The notes beneath the pieces were generated by a model. That model was given only the letters and a program-made list of their open reading frames with translations, did not search any database and was not told the DNA's origin. Position numbers and translations under genes: made by a program. A stretch of 64,000 nucleotides of DNA from Coffea arabica. Taxonomy: Eukaryota; Streptophyta; Magnoliopsida; Gentianales; Rubiaceae. Of the stretch, positions 63,842 through 64,000 are shown in pieces. The DNA is taken from contig NC_092320.1 in NCBI RefSeq assembly GCF_036785885.1, positions 14,943,557-15,007,556 on the forward strand, read 5' to 3'. Position 1 is the first letter of the stretch, and every line of letters begins with the position of its first letter.

Positions 63842-64000
63842 CTAAAACAGAAAATATGTCAACATAAATAAGGCTTGTGATCAAATCACCAGCAATACAA
63901 TTTTCAGGCCAAGGAAATCTAAAAACCATCCGTCAAGCGAACCCTGGAAGGCTTTACCCCTTAAATTCTCGAATCAGAAGGAATAATCGAGAATAGAAGC
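63842..64000 (-). other. Intron of the HD-Zip II gene running off the window
   Basis: Lies upstream of the acceptor at about 63841. No class II N-terminal coding segment was found in these 159 bases, so the first exon must lie to the right. Confidence 0.6.

Overview
This is a stretch of nuclear DNA from a flowering plant, most likely a eudicot. The genes have GT-AG introns, the spacers are AT-rich and full of short transposons, and every recognised protein belongs to a plant family. The Stowaway-type and other small repeats are of kinds common in asterids, but I cannot name the species.

Layout. 1-11.4 kb is gene-free and repeat-rich, with a diverged tandem duplication of about 1.7 kb next to the first gene. 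11.4-14.4 kb (+) encodes gamma-tubulin complex component 3. 16.8-17.9 kb (-) is an intronless, twice-frameshifted UFD1-like copy. 18.5-21.9 kb (-) is a six-exon 3-methyladenine DNA glycosylase gene, which shares its 5' spacer with a three-exon AHA1-type Hsp90 co-chaperone gene at 23.1-25.9 kb (+). A tRNA-Ser(GCU) gene follows at 26.8 kb (-). 27.4-29.3 kb (-) is a WCRKC-type thioredoxin-like gene with an 18-nt microexon. 31.9-34.6 kb and 35.5-37.3 kb (both -) are tandem paralogues of a WRC zinc-finger gene: the first carries four WRC modules, the second one. 37.3-51.5 kb is a long gene-free stretch holding SINEs, nested MITEs, a plastid ycf2 fragment and two unusual retroposons with snRNA-type promoter elements. 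51.6-54.4 kb (+) is a TBR/TBL-type polysaccharide O-acetyltransferase-like gene. 54.4-62.3 kb is gene-free. 62.3 kb to the right edge (-) is the 3' part of an HD-Zip II (HAT14-like) gene whose first exon lies outside the window.

The genes serve unrelated housekeeping and regulatory roles: microtubule nucleation, base-excision repair, Hsp90 regulation, redox, cell-wall acetylation and transcription. From memory, GCP3, WCRKC1, TBR and HAT14 are consecutive loci on Arabidopsis chromosome 5, and MAG, AHA1-like and TBL1 are consecutive on chromosome 3. If so, this window keeps interleaved what Arabidopsis divides between two duplicated, fractionated segments.

Most noteworthy are two related retroposons (about 40.6 and 45.5-45.9 kb). 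Each is a terminal-direct-repeat dimer flanked by 15-17-bp target-site duplications. Each carries a plant snRNA-type USE plus TATA, and a hairpin whose stem differs between copies by compensating changes while the loop is kept. Also notable is the four-fold expansion of the WRC module in one of the two tandem paralogues.
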